A program made the translations under genes and the position numbers. Below, piece after piece: positions 20,220-29,087 of a DNA stretch of 64,000 nt (its first letter is position 1; the number at the start of each line of letters is the position of its first letter). Origin of the DNA: Pseudomonas guariconensis. GTDB taxonomy: Bacteria; Pseudomonadota; Gammaproteobacteria; Pseudomonadales; Pseudomonadaceae. The stretch is from contig NZ_JADLJL010000025.1 of NCBI RefSeq assembly GCF_015680235.1, forward strand, positions 1 to 64,000, given 5' to 3'. The notes under the pieces were generated by a model. It had not been told where the DNA came from, did not search any database, and saw only the letters and a program-made list of their open reading frames with translations.

Positions 20220-22106
20220 ATGTCCTTTGCTTCCCTCGGTCTCTCCGAGGCTCTTGTCCGCGCTATCGAGGCAGCGGGCTATACCCAGCCCACCCCAGTG
20301 CAACAGCGGGCGATTCCCGCCGTGTTGCAAGGCCGCGACCTGATGGTCGCCGCCCAGACCGGTACTGGTAAAACCGGCGGCTTCGCCCTGCCGATCCTCG
20401 AGCGCCTGTTCCCGGGTGGCCACCCAGACAAGTCCCAGCGCCACGGCCCGCGCCAACCGCGCGTACTGGTCCTGACGCCGACTCGCGAGCTGGCCGCCCA
20501 GGTCCATGACAGCTTCAAGGTCTATGCCCGCGATCTGCACCTGGTCAGCGCCTGCATCTTCGGTGGTGTCGGCATGAACCCGCAGGTCCAGGCCATGGCC
20601 AAGGGTGTGGACGTGCTGGTGGCCTGCCCCGGTCGCTTGCTCGACCTGGCCGGCCAAGGCAGCGTGGACCTTTCCCACGTCGAGATCCTGGTCCTCGACG
20701 AAGCCGACCGTATGCTCGACATGGGCTTCATCCATGACGTCAAGAAAGTCCTTGCGCGCCTGCCGGCCAAGCGCCAGAACCTGCTGTTCTCGGCGACCTT
20801 CTCCAAGGACATCACCGACCTCGCCGACAAGCTGCTGCACAACCCCGAGCGTATCGAGGTCACGCCGCCGAACACCACGGTCGAGCGTATCGAGCAGCGC
20901 GTCTACCGCCTGCCGGCCAGCCACAAGCGTGCCTTGCTGGCGCACCTGATCACTCTGGGCGCCTGGGAACAGGTGCTGGTGTTCACCCGCACCAAGCACG
21001 GCGCCAACCGCCTGGCCGAGTACCTGGAAAAGCACGGCCTGACCGCTGCGGCAATCCACGGCAACAAGAGCCAGAACGCCCGCACCAAGGCCCTGGCCGA
21101 CTTCAAGGCCAACGCCGTACGCGTGCTGGTGGCCACCGATATCGCTGCCCGCGGCTTGGATATCGACCAACTGCCCCACGTGGTCAACTTCGAGTTGCCG
21201 AACGTGGAGGAAGATTACGTCCACCGTATCGGCCGCACCGGTCGTGCCGGCCGTTCGGGCGAGGCCATTTCCATGGTCGCGCCGGATGAAGAAAAACTGC
21301 TCAAGAGCATCGAGCGGGTCACCAAGCAGAAGATCCCGGACGGCGACCTGATGGGCTTCGACCCAAGCCAGGTGGAAGCCGAGAAGCCTGAAACCCGTGA
21401 GCGTCCACAGAACAATGGCCGTGGCGGTCGCAACCAGCAGCGCGCCGAAGGCAGCAAGGACGGCAGCGGCGGTCGTAAGGACAAGGGCAAGGACAAAGGC
21501 AAGGCCAAGCAGCAGGCCGCTGAGAAACCGGCCGACAAGGAAAAGGCCGGCGACAAGGCCCAGCAGCGCAAGCCGCGCAACAAGAAGCCACGCCAGCAAC
21601 AGGCCGCCCAGGGCCAGGCCGGCATCCCGCCGGTTCCAGTCGATCGTGACCCCGAAGAGTTCCTGGACGACGACATCGACAACTTCGGCAACCGTGCCGA
21701 CTATGTCAGCCCGTACCAGAACGCCAAGAACCAAGGCCGCAACCGTCGCCCCGGCGGCAATGGCGGGCAAGGGCAGGGCCAAGGTCAAGGCCAGCGCAAT
21801 GGTGGCGGGCAAGGCCGCAACAACGGTGGTCAACGCCAGGGGCAAGGTTCCGGCGAGAAACGTACCCGTAACAGCAACAACGGCGGTGCGCGCCGCGACA
21901 ACAATGGCGGCGGCCGCGGCCGGTCTGCCGGCCGTGACGACCTGTCCCGCCAGGAACCGGCAGTGCGCAACCCGCGCGAAACCCACCAGCCGGTGATCAT
22001 CCGCAAGGAGTCCAAGCTCGACCGTTACCCGACACCCGAGCAGCTGGATGACCTGCCAAGCCGCCCACGCGGCGAGCGCCCAGCGCTGTTGACTCGCAAG
22101 GGCTAA
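20220..22106 (+). CDS. rhlE: DEAD-box ATP-dependent RNA helicase RhlE
   Basis: RhlE unwinds short RNA duplexes using ATP and acts in ribosome assembly and RNA turnover, often in cold. The 628-residue protein has all core motifs: Q motif (YTQPTPVQQ, 21-29), AQTGTGKT (45-52), PTRELA, DEAD (160-163), SAT (191-193) and HRIGRTGR (335-342). Residues about 381-628 are a long, basic, low-complexity tail with lysine-rich and then GQGQ/RNGG-type repeats, likely disordered and RNA-binding. This tail is longer than in E. coli RhlE. An in-frame start at 20118 adds 34 poorly conserved residues; ATG 20220 is preferred. Confidence 0.93.
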   Translation: MSFASLGLSEALVRAIEAAGYTQPTPVQQRAIPAVLQGRDLMVAAQTGTGKTGGFALPILERLFPGGHPDKSQRHGPRQPRVLVLTPTRELAAQVHDSFKVYARDLHLVSACIFGGVGMNPQVQAMAKGVDVLVACPGRLLDLAGQGSVDLSHVEILVLDEADRMLDMGFIHDVKKVLARLPAKRQNLLFSATFSKDITDLADKLLHNPERIEVTPPNTTVERIEQRVYRLPASHKRALLAHLITLGAWEQVLVFTRTKHGANRLAEYLEKHGLTAAAIHGNKSQNARTKALADFKANAVRVLVATDIAARGLDIDQLPHVVNFELPNVEEDYVHRIGRTGRAGRSGEAISMVAPDEEKLLKSIERVTKQKIPDGDLMGFDPSQVEAEKPETRERPQNNGRGGRNQQRAEGSKDGSGGRKDKGKDKGKAKQQAAEKPADKEKAGDKAQQRKPRNKKPRQQQAAQGQAGIPPVPVDRDPEEFLDDDIDNFGNRADYVSPYQNAKNQGRNRRPGGNGGQGQGQGQGQRNGGGQGRNNGGQRQGQGSGEKRTRNSNNGGARRDNNGGGRGRSAGRDDLSRQEPAVRNPRETHQPVIIRKESKLDRYPTPEQLDDLPSRPRGERPALLTRKG

Positions 22107-22111
22107 AGCAA

Positions 22112-22219
22112 AGGGGCCGCTATGCGGCCCTTTCGCGGCACAAGGCCGCTCCTACAGGAACCGGCGGTAAACCTGTAGGAGCGGCCTTGTGCCGCGAAAG
22201 GGCTGCACAGCAGCCCCTG
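22112..22219. repeat. Paired inverted REP elements, family A
   Basis: Two facing copies of the TGTAGGAGCGGCCTTGTGCC core, each flanked by a GGCCGC or GCTGCACAGCAGC mini-hairpin, lie between the convergent rhlE and yceI genes. Confidence 0.92.
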
Positions 22220-22237
22220 CTTTATCAGACAGCCGAA

Positions 22238-22816
22238 TTACTTCTGCTTCACACCTTCGACACTGATATCCAGGTCCAGTGTCTGGGAAGTCGGGCCTGG
22301 GCCCTTGATGCCGAAGTCGTTCAGGTTCAGCGTGGTGGTGGCGTTGAAGCCTGCACGCTCACCGCCCCATGGGTCCTTGCCTTCACCGTTGAAGGTAGCC
22401 TTGAAGGTGACCGGCTTGGTCACGCCGTGCATGGTCAGGTCGCCGGTCACGTCGGCAGTCTTGTCACCGGTCTTCTTCACGCTGGTGGAGACGAACTTGG
22501 CTTCCGGATACTTCTTCACGTCCAGGAAGTCGGCGCTGGCGATGTGCTTGTCACGCTCAGCGTGGTTCGACCACAGGCTCGCAGTCTTCAGCTCGACGTT
22601 GATCTTGCTGTCTTCCGGCTTGGCGCTGTCCCAAGTGAAGTTACCGTCGAAGTCCTTGAAGGTGCCGTGGATGAAGCTGTAGCCCAGGTGGCTGATCTTC
22701 CAGTCGACGAACGCGTGCTGGCCTTCCTTGTCGATCTTGTACTCGGCGGCCATGGCCTGGCCAACAGAGAGCAGTGCGGTACCGAGCGCCAGAGCGGCAA
22801 AAGTCTTTTTGAACAT
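22238..22816 (-). CDS. YceI-family periplasmic protein
   Basis: This 192-residue protein has a signal peptide (start [17 protein letters not shown]) and the YceI lipocalin-like barrel: [46 protein letters not shown] and [17 protein letters not shown]. Characterised family members bind long isoprenoids such as ubiquinone precursors in a central pocket; the ligand here is unknown. AGGAAGG precedes the ATG at 22816; an upstream start at 22837 is less likely. It lies 33 bases after the cytochrome b561 gene, the conserved yceJ-yceI arrangement, so both are probably one transcript and may act together on membrane quinones. Confidence 0.93.
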   Translation of the reverse strand: MFKKTFAALALGTALLSVGQAMAAEYKIDKEGQHAFVDWKISHLGYSFIHGTFKDFDGNFTWDSAKPEDSKINVELKTASLWSNHAERDKHIASADFLDVKKYPEAKFVSTSVKKTGDKTADVTGDLTMHGVTKPVTFKATFNGEGKDPWGGERAGFNATTTLNLNDFGIKGPGPTSQTLDLDISVEGVKQK

Positions 22817-22849
22817 CCTTACTTCCTTCCTATGCAATTGAGTAGAGAG

Positions 22850-23401
22850 TCAAGCTTTGCGGCCCAGCATGCGGGACAGGGTCGCGTCACGGTCGATGAA
22901 GTGGTGTTTCAGTGCTGCCAAGGCATGCAGGACGGCGAAAATCACCAGCCCCCAGGCCAGGTAGAGGTGGATGACCCCGGCAACGTCCGCCTGGTCAGGC
23001 AGGTCGCTGACCAGCGCCGGGACCTCGAACAAACCGAATACCGGAATGCCCACACCGTCAGCTGTGGAAATCAGGTAGCCGGCGATCATCACGCCGAACA
23101 GGCCCAGGTAAAGCAGCGCATGGCCCAGCTTGGCGGCCAGGCGGGTGAATGCCCCATGGCTGGCCGGTGCCGGCGGTGGCGGGCTGACGAAGCGCCAGAT
23201 CACGCGCAACAGCATCACCCCGAGCAGCACCAGGCCGATGCTTTTATGCAGGTCGGGCGCGGACTTGCGCCACGGGCTGTAGTAGTCGAGGCCGACCATC
23301 CACAAGCCCAGGCCGAACAGCCCGAAGACTGCCAAGGCCACGCCCCAGTGCATGACGATGCTGACCAGGCCATAACGAGAGGATGAATTGCGCAGTTGCA
23401 T
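22850..23401 (-). CDS. Cytochrome b561 (YceJ-like)
   Basis: This 183-residue inner-membrane protein has four predicted helices with histidines placed to hold two b haems: VSIVMHWGVALAVF (His18), SPWRKSAPDLHKSIGLVLL, KLGHALLYLGLFGVM and IHLYLAWGLVIFAVLHALAALKHHF. It is the nickel-dependent-hydrogenase-type / b561 superfamily protein usually found with YceI and likely oxidises or reduces quinol. GGGGA precedes the ATG. The upstream 150 bases are A+T-rich and presumably hold the operon promoter. Confidence 0.93.
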   Translation of the reverse strand: MQLRNSSSRYGLVSIVMHWGVALAVFGLFGLGLWMVGLDYYSPWRKSAPDLHKSIGLVLLGVMLLRVIWRFVSPPPPAPASHGAFTRLAAKLGHALLYLGLFGVMIAGYLISTADGVGIPVFGLFEVPALVSDLPDQADVAGVIHLYLAWGLVIFAVLHALAALKHHFIDRDATLSRMLGRKA

Positions 23402-23555
23402 GTTGATGTGTTTCCCCGTGAAAGCTGGTGCACAGACTAACGCGTAACGTATCGAATTAAAGCGGAAAAACTTGCTGCGGATGATCGAAAAATTAGATAT
23501 GTATTGTGAAACCTTCCCATTAAGGAAACATTAACGATAGTCGCTCAAGGATCGG

Positions 23556-23662
23556 TTGCCAGTGCGGGCCCTATCGCGGGACAAGCCCGCTCCCACAGGA
23601 GCTTATCGTTGGGAGACTGCCTGTGGGAGTGGGCTCGCCCCGCGATAGGGCCCGCACTGACA
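23556..23662. repeat. Paired inverted REP elements, family C
   Basis: The arms CAGTGCGGGCCCTATCGCGGG and their reverse complement are matched over about 20 bases, enclosing GACAAGCCCGCTCCCACAGG-type cores. It lies between the b561 operon promoter and the 3' end of the amine oxidase gene; the rest of the 272-base gap is promoter-like A+T-rich sequence. Confidence 0.9.
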
Positions 23663-23673
23663 ACGGGTGTGCT

Positions 23674-25296
23674 TCAGCCTGCCTTGACCTTGGACTCCAC
23701 CGCGGCCTCAGGCTCGGCCTTGGCGCCATCCACCTTGTCGCCACCCCCGAATATCCGCGAGAAGAAGCCCGGCTTGCTTTCCTTGGCCTGTTCCTTCTTC
23801 ACAGGTTCGGCCTTGGTCGACGAACCCCCGAACAGGTTGGAGAAGAACCCGCCCTTGTCCTTCGCCCCGGCAGTGCTGGTGACAGTGGCAGCCGCCGCGA
23901 CCTTCGCCGGCTCGAACGACTTGCCGTCGGCCAAGTCCTGCACCTGGCTCGCTGCGCGCTGGCCACTGCGCAATGCACCTTCCAGGGTGCCTGGGTACAG
24001 TGCATCGGTGTGCTCGCCAGCGAAGGCAATGCGTTGCACGGGACGCTCCCACAGGCGCCAGTACTTGCTGATCTGGCCCGGACCATAGGCCAGGTAGGCG
24101 CCGCCGGTCCCGACATCGGTGCTGTAGCGCCGCACCTCGTAGCCGGTGAAAGCACCCCGGGCCTGCGGGTAGAAGGCATGCATGCGGATCAATACCTGGT
24201 CGACCATCTGCTTGTCACCGAAGGCCTGCAGCAGACGGGCGTTGTCGCCGGAGAGGTTGATCACCACATTGGCGCCGCCCTTGAGCGCCGGCTCGATCCA
24301 CAGCATGCCCAGGCCTGCGTTGCTGAAGATTTCACCCGACATGCGCGCGCGGCTTTCCCACACCGGTTTCTTGAACTTGAGCATCAGCTGGTCGCGCCAG
24401 CCGTAGTTGGTGCCCTTGAGCGCGGCCAGGTGCTTGCTGTCCAGGCCAGGGGTCATCTGGATCTTCGCCAACGCTCGCAGCGGCACGGCCATGACCAGGT
24501 AATCGGCCTGGTAGCCGACGCTGCCGACCTTGACCGTCACGCCGGTCTTGTCCTGGATGATCGCGGTCACCGGCGAACGGGTCTTGATGGTCTTGAGCTG
24601 CTTGACAAAGGCCTGTGCCAGCACCGGGCTGCCCCCTGGCAGACGCGCAGCACGCAGGTCGCGGTCGCTGACGCCACGGTAGACACGGGTCTGTTGGGCG
24701 AAATAGAGCAAAGACAGGCGCGACGGCTCGTCGTAACGGGTCCGGATCTGCTGGTTGACCAGTTGCCGAGCGGTGGCCGGCAGCTGCAGCTTGTCGAGCC
24801 AGGTGGAGACATTCATCTGGTCGAGGGCGAACAGGGTGCTGGTGGCCGCCGGGTTCAACGGATCGTCGATCGAGCGGGCCAGGTCGTCGAGGGTCTTCTC
24901 GTAGCGCTTGAGCGCGTCGGCGGTGGCCGGTTGCTTGGAGGTCAGGTCGCTGGCGCTGTAGTACTCGCCGTCGATCAGGTAGCCAGGGGTGCGCACGAAT
25001 TCCGGGGCAGGCAGCGTTTCAAGCTTGAAGCGGTCCAGGTAGTGGTTGAGCACCGGCTGGCTCTTGCCATTGCCGATCCATTCGCTGGTGGCCAGGCCCG
25101 AGCGCCCACCCATGCCTGTCTTGGCCTCCAGCACGGTGACCTGCCAGCCCTTGTTCTGCAGCTCATAGGCCGCGGTCAGCCCCGCCAGCCCGCCGCCCAC
25201 GACGATCGCCGTGGGGCTTTTGTCCTTGGCCAACGCGCCGGCGCTGGACACACCAATCAATACCAACGCACACAGGCGCACCCAAGCAGCAGCCAT
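23674..25296 (-). CDS. Secreted flavin amine oxidase with a repeated C-terminal tail
   Basis: This 540-residue protein has a signal peptide (start MAAAWVRLCALVLIGVSSAG), then the FAD-binding motif IVVGGGLAGLTAAYEL and GMGGRS of flavin amine oxidases, and the C-terminal flavin loop FAGEHTDALYPGTLEGALRSG. It should oxidise an amine (or a related C-H group) in the periplasm with O2 or another acceptor; the substrate is unknown. After the catalytic domain, residues about 460-540 form an Ala/Lys-rich tail carrying two copies of FFSxxFGG (484-491 and 511-518). I know no such tail in the family. Start 25296 was chosen for the signal peptide and a GGAG nine bases upstream. Confidence 0.85.
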   Translation of the reverse strand: MAAAWVRLCALVLIGVSSAGALAKDKSPTAIVVGGGLAGLTAAYELQNKGWQVTVLEAKTGMGGRSGLATSEWIGNGKSQPVLNHYLDRFKLETLPAPEFVRTPGYLIDGEYYSASDLTSKQPATADALKRYEKTLDDLARSIDDPLNPAATSTLFALDQMNVSTWLDKLQLPATARQLVNQQIRTRYDEPSRLSLLYFAQQTRVYRGVSDRDLRAARLPGGSPVLAQAFVKQLKTIKTRSPVTAIIQDKTGVTVKVGSVGYQADYLVMAVPLRALAKIQMTPGLDSKHLAALKGTNYGWRDQLMLKFKKPVWESRARMSGEIFSNAGLGMLWIEPALKGGANVVINLSGDNARLLQAFGDKQMVDQVLIRMHAFYPQARGAFTGYEVRRYSTDVGTGGAYLAYGPGQISKYWRLWERPVQRIAFAGEHTDALYPGTLEGALRSGQRAASQVQDLADGKSFEPAKVAAAATVTSTAGAKDKGGFFSNLFGGSSTKAEPVKKEQAKESKPGFFSRIFGGGDKVDGAKAEPEAAVESKVKAG

Positions 25297-25527
25297 TTTG
25301 GCGAACTCCGGAAATAGAGGTGACAAAAAGAGGGGGAAGAACGCCCCAGGAGGTGATGCGTTAAGAATACGTCAGGTATCCAGACCCTGCCAGCGTAGTG
25401 ACATCAAGTGCCTGCCAGCACAGGAAATTTAATTTTCGACGCAGCCGCACGCTGCGCGTCGGTTGTCCTGCGCGGCCCCATTGCTTAGGCTTGTCGGCCA
25501 AAGCACGCCCCGCCAGGAGATCTGCCC

Positions 25528-26934
25528 ATGGGCCTCAACCAACAGTGGATGCAACGCGACCTGAAAGTCCTGTGGCACCCCTGCACCCAGATGAAAGACC
25601 ACGAGCAACTGCCGCTGATTCCGATCCGCCGTGGTGAAGGCGTGTGGCTGGAAGACTTCGAAGGCAAGCGTTACCTGGATGCCGTCAGTTCCTGGTGGGT
25701 CAATGTGTTCGGCCACGCCAACCCGCGCATCAACCAGCGCATCAAGGACCAGGTCGACCAGCTCGAGCACGTGATCCTGGCGGGCTTCAGCCACCAGCCG
25801 GTCATCGAGCTGTCCGAGCGCCTTGTCGCCATGACGCCGGCTGGCCTGGACCGGGTGTTCTACGCCGACAACGGCTCGTCCTGCATCGAAGTGGCGCTGA
25901 AGATGAGCTACCACTATTGGCAGAACAAGGGCCAGGTGGACAAGAAGCGCTTCGTCACCCTGACCAACAGCTACCATGGCGAGACCATCGCCGCCATGTC
26001 GGTGGGCGACGTGCCGCTGTTCACCGAAACCTACAAGGCGCTGCTGCTCGACACCATCAAAGTGCCAAGCCCGGACTGCTACCTGCGCCCGGATGGTATG
26101 AGCTGGGAAGCGCATTCGCGCAACATGTTCGCGCTGATGGAACAGACCCTGGCCGAGCACCACGCCAGCATCGCTGCGGTGATCGTCGAGCCGCTGATCC
26201 AGGGTGCCGGCGGCATGCGCATGTACCACCCGGTATACCTCAAGCTGCTGCGCGAGGCCTGTGACCGCTATGGCGTGCACCTGATCCACGACGAGATCGC
26301 GGTGGGCTTCGGCCGTACCGGCACGATGTTCGCCTGCGAACAGGCCGGTATCCGCCCGGACTTCCTGTGCCTGTCCAAGGCCCTGACCGGCGGCTACCTC
26401 CCGCTGGCCGCCTGCCTGACCACCGACGATGTGTACCAGGCCTTCTACGACGACTACCCGACCCTGCGCGCCTTCCTCCATTCGCACAGCTATACCGGCA
26501 ACCCGCTGGCCTGTGCCGCGGCGCTGGCGACCCTGGACATCTTCGAGCAGGACAACGTGATCGAGGCCAACAAGGCGCTGTCGGCGCGCATGGCCAGCGC
26601 CACCGCGCACCTGGCCGAACATGCCCATGTCGCCGAGATCCGCCAGACCGGCATGGCCCTGGCCATCGAAATGGTCCAGGACAAGGCCGGCAAGGTCGCC
26701 TACCCCTGGCAGGAGCGCCGCGGCCTGAAGGTCTTCGAGCATGCGCTGACCCGCGGCGCGCTGCTTCGCCCGCTGGGCAGCGTGGTGTATTTCCTGCCGC
26801 CGTACGTGATCACTCCGGAACAGATCGACTTCCTGGCCGAAGTGGCCAGCGAGGGCATCGACATCGCCACCCGCGACAGCATCAGCGTGGCGGTGCCGGC
26901 GAACTTCCACCCCGACTTCCGCGATCCAGGCTAA
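25528..26934 (+). CDS. bioA: Adenosylmethionine-8-amino-7-oxononanoate aminotransferase
   Basis: BioA transfers the amino group of S-adenosylmethionine to 8-amino-7-oxononanoate, giving 7,8-diaminononanoate in biotin synthesis. The 468-residue protein is a class III PLP aminotransferase with WHPCTQMKDHE at residue 16, YADNGSSCIEVALKMSYHYW near 112, HDEIAVGFGRTG near 254 and the PLP lysine in LSKALTGGYLP (Lys284). It stands alone, away from a bioBFHCD cluster, as in many Pseudomonas. It is about 40 residues longer than the E. coli enzyme. AGGAG lies eight bases before the ATG. The SAM it consumes comes from MetK, though no co-regulation is visible. Confidence 0.95.
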   Translation: MGLNQQWMQRDLKVLWHPCTQMKDHEQLPLIPIRRGEGVWLEDFEGKRYLDAVSSWWVNVFGHANPRINQRIKDQVDQLEHVILAGFSHQPVIELSERLVAMTPAGLDRVFYADNGSSCIEVALKMSYHYWQNKGQVDKKRFVTLTNSYHGETIAAMSVGDVPLFTETYKALLLDTIKVPSPDCYLRPDGMSWEAHSRNMFALMEQTLAEHHASIAAVIVEPLIQGAGGMRMYHPVYLKLLREACDRYGVHLIHDEIAVGFGRTGTMFACEQAGIRPDFLCLSKALTGGYLPLAACLTTDDVYQAFYDDYPTLRAFLHSHSYTGNPLACAAALATLDIFEQDNVIEANKALSARMASATAHLAEHAHVAEIRQTGMALAIEMVQDKAGKVAYPWQERRGLKVFEHALTRGALLRPLGSVVYFLPPYVITPEQIDFLAEVASEGIDIATRDSISVAVPANFHPDFRDPG

Positions 26935-26948
26935 CCTGCGAACCGATC

Positions 26949-27057
26949 CCTGTAGGAGCGGCCTTGTGCCGCGAAAGGGCCGCCAAGCGGCCCCGGCAAT
27001 CGATGCCGCGAAGGGCCGCTACGCGCCCCTTTCGCGGCACAAGGCCGCTCCTACACA
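26949..27057. repeat. REP pair, family A
   Basis: Two TGTAGGAGCGGCCTTGTGCC cores are inverted about a GGCC-rich centre and lie between the co-directional bioA and rsmE genes. Confidence 0.9.
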
Positions 27058-27088
27058 GTATGCGCAGCCCCTTTTTGACGAGCACCCC

Positions 27089-27808
27089 ATGAGACTGTCC
27101 CGCTTCTTCATCGACGCCCCCCTGAGCCTCGGCGAGCACGAGCTGCCCGAAGCCCAGGCCCACTACATCGGCCGCGTGCTGCGCATGGCCCCCGGCGACG
27201 CCGTGCAATTGTTCGACGGCAGCGGCCAGGAATTTCGCGGCCAATTGCTGGAGGTCGGCAAGAAAACCGTGCGCGTGGCGCTCGACGAGGCCCTGCCCGG
27301 CCAGGCCGAATCGCCGTTGCAGGTGCACCTTGGCCAGGGCCTCTCCCGAGGCGAGCGGATGGACTGGGCGATTCAGAAGGCCACCGAGCTGGGCGTCAGC
27401 GCCATCACGCCGATCGTCAGCGAGCGCTGCGAGGTGCGCCTGAAGGACGAACGCGCCGACAAGCGCCTGGCCCATTGGCGCCAGGTGGCGATCAGCGCCT
27501 GCGAGCAATGCGGCCGCTCGACCGTGCCGGTGATCCACCCGCCGCTGACGCTTGCCGACTGGCTCAAGGAAACCGATGCCGACCTCAAGCTGGTGCTGCT
27601 CCCGATTGCAGAGCCACTGACCCGCCACGAACGCCCGGCGCGCCTGGCGTTCCTGATCGGCCCCGAGGGCGGGCTGAGCGACGCCGAAGTGGACCAGGCC
27701 AAGGCTGCCGGCTTCCACGCAGCACGCCTCGGCCCGCGCGTGCTGCGCACCGAGACCGCGCCAGTGGTCGCGCTGTCGGTCGCCCAGCAGCTGTGGGGCG
27801 ATTTCTAG
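27089..27808 (+). CDS. rsmE: 16S rRNA (uracil-1498-N3)-methyltransferase RsmE
   Basis: RsmE methylates U1498 of 16S rRNA using SAM. The 239-residue SPOUT-fold protein has the N-terminal PUA-like part (RFFIDAPLSLGEHELPEAQAHYIGRVLR), the substrate segment MDWAIQKATELGVSAITPIVSERC and the SAM knot LAFLIGPEGGLSDAEVDQA and LGPRVLRTETAPVVAL. Start 27089 gives the standard N-terminus; the longer reading frame runs back into the REP pair. The stop codon overlaps that of the convergent trhA gene. A paralogue lies at 59147-59854. Confidence 0.95.
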   Translation: MRLSRFFIDAPLSLGEHELPEAQAHYIGRVLRMAPGDAVQLFDGSGQEFRGQLLEVGKKTVRVALDEALPGQAESPLQVHLGQGLSRGERMDWAIQKATELGVSAITPIVSERCEVRLKDERADKRLAHWRQVAISACEQCGRSTVPVIHPPLTLADWLKETDADLKLVLLPIAEPLTRHERPARLAFLIGPEGGLSDAEVDQAKAAGFHAARLGPRVLRTETAPVVALSVAQQLWGDF

Positions 27809-28422
27809 CGTACGTAGAAGAACACCGCGACGAAGTGCATCAGGCTGCCGGCGATGACGAACAGGTGCCAGATGCCATGCCAATGGCGGAAGCGGCTGTC
27901 GAAGGCGAAGAACAGGATGCCGATGGTGTAGAACGCCCCGCCCGCCGCCAGCCAGGCGAACCCGGCACCGCCGAGGCTGTGCAGCAGGGGCTTGACCGCC
28001 ACCAGGACGATCCAGCCCATCACCGCATAGATGATGATCGACAGGATCCGCGCTTCCGAGCGCGGCTTGATCTCCTGCAACATGCCGATCACCGCCAGCC
28101 CCCAGACCACGCCGAACAGGCTCCAGCCCCAAGGGCCACGCAGGCTGACCAGGCAGAACGGGGTATAGCTGCCGGCGATCAGCAGGTAGATCGACAAGTG
28201 ATCGAGCTTGCGCATGATCACCTTCGCCCGGCCGCGGGTGCTGTGGTAGAGGGTGGAGATGCTGTAGAGCAGCAGCAGCGTGCTGCCGTAGATGGAGAAG
28301 CTGACGATCTTCCAGGGGTCGCCCTGCAACCCGGCCACGACGATCAGCCAGATGGCGCCAATACAGGCCAGCACGGCACCGACCAGGTGCGTCCAGGCAT
28401 TGAAACGTTCACCGTAATACAT
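27805..28422 (-). CDS. trhA: TrhA / hemolysin III family membrane protein
   Basis: This 205-residue protein has seven predicted membrane helices and the PAQR-family residues ERFNAWTHLVGAVLA (helix 1, His), YSISTLYHSTRGRAKVIMRKLDHLSIYLLIAGSYTP in part (Ser and His/Asp ligands), and GIWHLFVIAGSLMHF near the end (two His). These positions fit a metal site as in adiponectin-receptor-like PAQR hydrolases. Members are called hemolysin III or TrhA and affect membrane lipid homeostasis. AGGAGG precedes the ATG at 28422. It is convergent with rsmE, sharing four bases. Confidence 0.9.
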   Translation of the reverse strand: MYYGERFNAWTHLVGAVLACIGAIWLIVVAGLQGDPWKIVSFSIYGSTLLLLYSISTLYHSTRGRAKVIMRKLDHLSIYLLIAGSYTPFCLVSLRGPWGWSLFGVVWGLAVIGMLQEIKPRSEARILSIIIYAVMGWIVLVAVKPLLHSLGGAGFAWLAAGGAFYTIGILFFAFDSRFRHWHGIWHLFVIAGSLMHFVAVFFYVR

Positions 28423-28471
28423 GCAGACACAGACCTCCTCGAACGCGCCAGGTTCCGGATCACCGTGCCCC

Positions 28472-28602
28472 TCATCGCGGGACAAGCCCACTCCCACAGA
28501 TCCATCACATCACCCTACCCCAGGCCCGCGCTGTCGCGCACAGAACAAGCGGCCAGTGCTGATCCTCTGTGGGAGCGGGCTTGTCCCGCGATTGGGCCCG
28601 CA
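28472..28602. repeat. REP pair, family C
   Basis: Arms ATCGCGGGACAAGCCCACTCCC and GGGAGCGGGCTTGTCCCGCGAT face each other across about 65 bases between trhA and chpC. Confidence 0.88.
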
Positions 28603-28613
28603 AGACCGACATC

Positions 28614-29087
28614 CTACCCGACCACAGGTTGCAGATCGGCGTCACGCACCATGCGCTCCAACGCGGCCAGGTCGGGCACCCGGGCCACCTGCTCGCCTAC
28701 CTGCACTGCCGCCAGTTCCAGATTGGCCAGCGGCACATCCACATAATTGAGCTGGCTATCGAGCTTGCACGAGCGGGGAATGTCCTGCAGCAGCAGCGCC
28801 AGGTAGCGCAGGCCGGTATCGCCCAAGGCGTTGAGCACCACGACACGGGCCCGCTCGCCGCAGACGGTTTCGCTACCACAGGCCGCCTCGAAGCCGATCA
28901 GCGGCAGCCGCTGCTGGCGCCAGTCGATCCAGCCCAGATGCCAGGCCGGGTCGTGGGGCTGGCAAGCGAACGCACGCTGGCCGATCAGCTCGGCCACGGC
29001 GACATTGGGCAGCACCAGGGTCCGGTCGCTCATGGGCAGCAGCAGGCCGGTCAGGCTGCTGCGCTGGCCGGCGATATGTTCAAGCAT
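28614..29087 (-). CDS. chpC: CheW-like protein ChpC
   Basis: This 157-residue CheW-domain protein couples receptors to a CheA-type kinase. It has LLLPMSDRTLVLPNVAVAEL, LGWIDWRQQRLPLIGFEAA and ARVVVLNALGDTGLRYLALLLQDIP strands and helices. In Pseudomonas aeruginosa ChpC is the second CheW of the Chp system. GGAG lies nine bases before the ATG. It overlaps the end of chpA by eight bases and is the last gene of the operon; no chpB, chpD or chpE follows. Confidence 0.88.
   Translation of the reverse strand: MLEHIAGQRSSLTGLLLPMSDRTLVLPNVAVAELIGQRAFACQPHDPAWHLGWIDWRQQRLPLIGFEAACGSETVCGERARVVVLNALGDTGLRYLALLLQDIPRSCKLDSQLNYVDVPLANLELAAVQVGEQVARVPDLAALERMVRDADLQPVVG

Noticed and set aside
20031-21986. 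Long frame opposite rhlE
   Set aside because: Shadow of a gene with strong helicase motifs; the tail's repetitive codons extend it by chance.
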